From NCBI RefSeq assembly GCF_900111275.1, contig NZ_FOGR01000008.1, positions 1 to 64,000 of the forward strand: a DNA stretch of 64,000 nt, read 5' to 3'. Below the pieces are notes generated by a model that was not told the origin of the DNA, made no database searches, and worked only from the letters and a program-made list of their open reading frames with translations. How positions within the stretch are numbered: the stretch's first letter is position 1; each line of letters begins with the position of its first letter. Of this stretch, positions 61,414 through 64,000 are shown piece by piece. Source of the stretch: Rhizobium sp. NFR03. Lineage in GTDB: Bacteria; Pseudomonadota; Alphaproteobacteria; Rhizobiales; Rhizobiaceae. The translations under genes were made by a program, and so were the position numbers.

Positions 61414-63147
61414 TCAGCTCATTCCTGAAGACATAATGTCCTGCCAGGCCTGATAGGCTGACAGAACCAGTGTCATCTGCGCCGTGTGTCCTGCTACGAA
61501 ATCCGCTCCGTAGATCGTCTCGTCGGGATATTCCGTGATCAGCGTTATGGGAACGCCATGCCTGTCATCGACGGATGACAGGCATGGAAACCCGTTGATG
61601 ATCCGGAAGCCGGTCTCACCGGCATGCACCTCGTAAAGCGCGATCTGGCAACGGTTATAGTCGAGGAGCCCGGGGACCGCGCCGAGATCGCGGGTGACCC
61701 TGTCGAGCAGTGCTTCCGCCTGTTCTACCCAGCCTTCATGATGCCGCACGATGAGGAAGAACCCTTTCGGCAGCGTCCACATCTCGAAACCGCGCGGCAG
61801 ATAGCCCGACAAAGGGCGTGTCCATTCGTGGGACGGATATCCGTGCAGGTTCAGATGCAACGCGGAAGCGCTCAGTTCCTGGGCTTTGAAGCGAATGTCT
61901 TTCTCGTAGAGAGGGGCGCCGGACGTCTCGCGCGTTCGATATTCGAGATCGTCCCCAAGTGCTGTATAGCGCGCCGCGTGATGCATGTGTCGGGGATTGT
62001 CTACCCGCAAACGCTGGTGCACGGCGTAGCCATCGGGATTTTCCAGAGGCGAGACCGTAAAGTGGGCGTTTGCCTGCGCACGAAGTCTGGAGGCTGCGCG
62101 GAGCGCTCCGACGATGCCGGTGGTTTCATTCGGGTGCTGGCCGCCGCTGATCATGACCGCGGCGTCCGTTCCCTCGATATAGCGGGCAGTGACTTGTCGG
62201 CCGGAGCGTGATACCGCCGTGAATTCCTCACCGCCGAGGCCGGAGAGAAATCGTGAGATTTGATCGGCAGACAGAGGCGCGGCTGCTTCATCGATGCGGT
62301 CATCCGGACAATCCAGAAAGTCGTTTCGAAGCGGGCGTTCTTCCACACGGACGGAAATCACCCCTTCGCTCCGCAGGATCTCGGGCACGATCTGGCCGGG
62401 CTTGAGGCCACGATCGCCAAGCGGCCGACCGGATTTCTTCTGGAAGATTTCAAGGAGCGAGAAGTAGATGTCCTCGTGCAACGCTTCGCGCAGGCTGATG
62501 ACCTCATCCCCGACGGAGAGCGGAAAATCCTCTGCGGGATGGTGGATGCTTATGTTCAGCTCCTCGAAGTAAGGCTCTTCCTCACCCCATGCATATGTCT
62601 CGATGGCCTTGATAGTGTCGCCAAAAAGACACTCGTAGTCCGTTTCCAGACGTTCACCCACGGCCCTGTCATGCTCCCTCATCCAGCCGGTGGGGGAGAC
62701 GACCGTTTGGCCGATTGCATCGACATGAACGTGATTGGGCGCAAGGATCGTCAGCCCTTCGGTTCCCCGAGCGCGCGTCAGCAGCACGTCGTACCGAAAC
62801 GCGTCGTCGCGGCGAGGCGTAAACGTCAATTCAGCATTGCCGACCAGCGCAGCCAGCGGATAGGCTTCCAGCCGAAAGCGGTTTTCAGCGGCGCGGGCGT
62901 GAACCGGATAGTGGATTTCTATCCGCTCCGCACCTTCAAGATCGATCTCCTCCAGAAAGGCGTGCAACAGAGGCTTGTAAGCACTCCGGATCCGGGCTGT
63001 GACGCCTTTCGCGGCGAGACGCTGTTCCGCTCTTCTGCGGCTCTGGAGATCGTCGAAGGTCCATGCCTCGAAGGACTGGCCCAATGTCGCCTGCTCGACC
63101 ATTGCGTCGAGGGTGCGCTGGAAGTCTCGGGTGAAGATTTCGCGCAT
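61414..63147 (-). CDS. M14-type zinc carboxypeptidase-like protein
   Basis: A 577-residue cytoplasmic protein. The zinc site is visible: H338 and E341 in SGGQHPNETTG and H435 in LHLNLHGYPSHEW. Also seen are SPLENPDGYAVHQRLRVDNP (substrate-binding Asn/Arg region) and a late glutamate in LITEYPDETIYG as catalytic candidate. The first 300 residues (EIHYPVHARAAENRFRLEAY and after) are an extra domain not found in classical M14 enzymes. It begins six bases after a dipeptide-type permease gene, so it probably trims or de-conjugates the imported peptide-like compound. Confidence 0.85.
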   Translation of the reverse strand: MREIFTRDFQRTLDAMVEQATLGQSFEAWTFDDLQSRRRAEQRLAAKGVTARIRSAYKPLLHAFLEEIDLEGAERIEIHYPVHARAAENRFRLEAYPLAALVGNAELTFTPRRDDAFRYDVLLTRARGTEGLTILAPNHVHVDAIGQTVVSPTGWMREHDRAVGERLETDYECLFGDTIKAIETYAWGEEEPYFEELNISIHHPAEDFPLSVGDEVISLREALHEDIYFSLLEIFQKKSGRPLGDRGLKPGQIVPEILRSEGVISVRVEERPLRNDFLDCPDDRIDEAAAPLSADQISRFLSGLGGEEFTAVSRSGRQVTARYIEGTDAAVMISGGQHPNETTGIVGALRAASRLRAQANAHFTVSPLENPDGYAVHQRLRVDNPRHMHHAARYTALGDDLEYRTRETSGAPLYEKDIRFKAQELSASALHLNLHGYPSHEWTRPLSGYLPRGFEMWTLPKGFFLIVRHHEGWVEQAEALLDRVTRDLGAVPGLLDYNRCQIALYEVHAGETGFRIINGFPCLSSVDDRHGVPITLITEYPDETIYGADFVAGHTAQMTLVLSAYQAWQDIMSSGMS

Positions 63148-63153
63148 GTTCCG

Positions 63154-64000
63154 TTACCTTGCTGTGCGACCGGTGGGGTCGAGGCTGTCGCGCAGCCAGT
63201 CGCCCAGGAGATTGAGACCCAGCACCGTCAACAGGATCGCAAGACCCGGGAAGACACTGACCCACCACGCGATCTGCAGGTAGGTTCGACCGTCCGCCAG
63301 CATCCCGCCCCAGCTCGGTATCGTCGGATCGACGCCCATGCCAAGGAATGTCAGACTGCTTTCCAGCAGGATGTTGTTGGCCACGTTGAGCGTCATCAAC
63401 ACGATGACCGGACCGATCAGGTTGGGCAGCAGGTGCTGGAAGACGATGCGCCAGTCCTTCACGCCGATTGCGCGGGCCGATAGGATGAACTCGCGCTCCC
63501 GCAGGGTAAGAACCGAACCGCGCACAAGCCGCGCATACTGCACCCATTGCGACACGATCAGCAGGAGGATGGTATTGGTCAGGCTTCCGCCCACGATTGC
63601 GATGAAGGTGATTGCAAGGAGGATGAACGGCATCGCAAGCTGGATATCGGCAAAGCGCATGACGACCATATCCCAGAAGCCGCGATAGTAGCCGGCCACC
63701 AGCCCCATCAGCACGCCGAAAACGACAGCGCCGATAACGGATGTGAAGCCGACAAGAAGCGAAATCCTGCCTCCTGCCACCACCCGCGCCAACACGTCGC
63801 GGCCGAGCGGATCCGTGCCGAACGGATGGGCTGTGGTCGTGAAGGGTCGGGCGAGGCGCGCCATCAAGTCGATCTTCTCCGCGCCGCCCGGAAACAGCAC
63901 GTCGGACAGAAGCACGGCTACGCAAATGACGATTGTCAGGGTGGCGCCGAGCACGAACTCGAGACTGTTGAAGCGGGAAAGACGGAAGGTTCGGAAAGCC
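63154..64000 (-). CDS. Dipeptide/oligopeptide ABC transporter permease (DppC/OppC family), partial
   Basis: The frame is open to the window edge, so the start lies outside. A GTG at 63954 is possible, but family members have about ten more residues before the first helix, and SRFNSLEFVLGATL fits such a start. Motifs are HPFGTDPLGRDVLARVVAGG, the ATPase-contact EAA loop ILSARAIGVKDWRIVFQHLL PN region, and LTFLGMGVDPTIPSWGGML. Part of a peptide or opine-type importer whose other genes lie beyond the edge. Confidence 0.92.
   Translation of the reverse strand, partial: AFRTFRLSRFNSLEFVLGATLTIVICVAVLLSDVLFPGGAEKIDLMARLARPFTTTAHPFGTDPLGRDVLARVVAGGRISLLVGFTSVIGAVVFGVLMGLVAGYYRGFWDMVVMRFADIQLAMPFILLAITFIAIVGGSLTNTILLLIVSQWVQYARLVRGSVLTLREREFILSARAIGVKDWRIVFQHLLPNLIGPVIVLMTLNVANNILLESSLTFLGMGVDPTIPSWGGMLADGRTYLQIAWWVSVFPGLAILLTVLGLNLLGDWLRDSLDPTGRTAR

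Overview
The window looks like part of an alphaproteobacterial genome, most likely the order Hyphomicrobiales, family Rhizobiaceae (Rhizobium/Agrobacterium/Shinella type). The base composition is GC-rich. The gene set fits such a genome: many ABC uptake systems, each paired with a LacI, LysR, AraC or XRE-cupin regulator. No rRNA, replication or phage genes are visible. The mix of catabolic cassettes and decayed transposons suggests an accessory region or a large secondary replicon, but this is inference.

Layout. 1-1.7 kb: the end of an unrecognised gene, a frameshifted IS30-family element with visible terminal inverted repeats, and an IS5-family relic. 1.7-6.1 kb: an RND efflux pump (adaptor and permease). 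6.2-7.0 kb: two abutting gene relics (SDR oxidoreductase, agmatinase-like ureohydrolase). 7.2-13.5 kb: a ribose-type ABC operon (binding protein, two-domain ATPase, permease, and a 451-aa protein of unknown function) with a LacI regulator; both promoters carry the same operator. 13.5-19.1 kb: a degraded stretch with relics of an ScfR-type regulator, an aldo/keto reductase and a small conserved protein. It also holds an intact hybrid histidine kinase, a methyltransferase and a vapBC toxin-antitoxin pair. 19.2-26 kb: a MarR regulator with two exporters, an MFS pump with a small monooxygenase, a glutathione transferase, and two LysR regulators.

26.6-35.2 kb is a tightly coupled operon: XRE-cupin regulator, single-domain ribose-type ABC transporter, phosphotriesterase-family hydrolase, DUF1355 glutamine-amidotransferase-like protein, PfkB kinase, BtpA/SgcQ protein and M20 amidohydrolase. 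It looks like a complete uptake-and-degradation pathway for a sugar-containing, nitrogen-containing compound that I cannot name.

35.6-44.9 kb (minus strand) joins a branched-chain/amide-type ABC transporter to pxpA, a biotin carrier, a biotin carboxylase, pxpB and pxpC, with a divergent LysR regulator. The last four together have the parts of a urea carboxylase split over four genes. 45.9-59.9 kb holds a CoA-transferase and glutaryl-CoA dehydrogenase with LysR regulator, a class III aminotransferase, a three-subunit molybdenum hydroxylase, hydantoinase/oxoprolinase A and B subunits, and an AraC regulator. Read together these steps could oxidise an N-heterocycle, open a lactam, deaminate the omega-amino acid and feed glutarate through glutaryl-CoA to crotonyl-CoA. 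This is a hypothesis.

60-64 kb: a truncated ABC ATPase fragment with a mutated Walker A lysine next to a degenerate IS66 element, then an M14-type carboxypeptidase gene directly behind a dipeptide-type ABC permease that runs off the window. Several cis-acting elements were found by eye: operator palindromes, terminator-like hairpins and a triplicated ribosome-binding segment.
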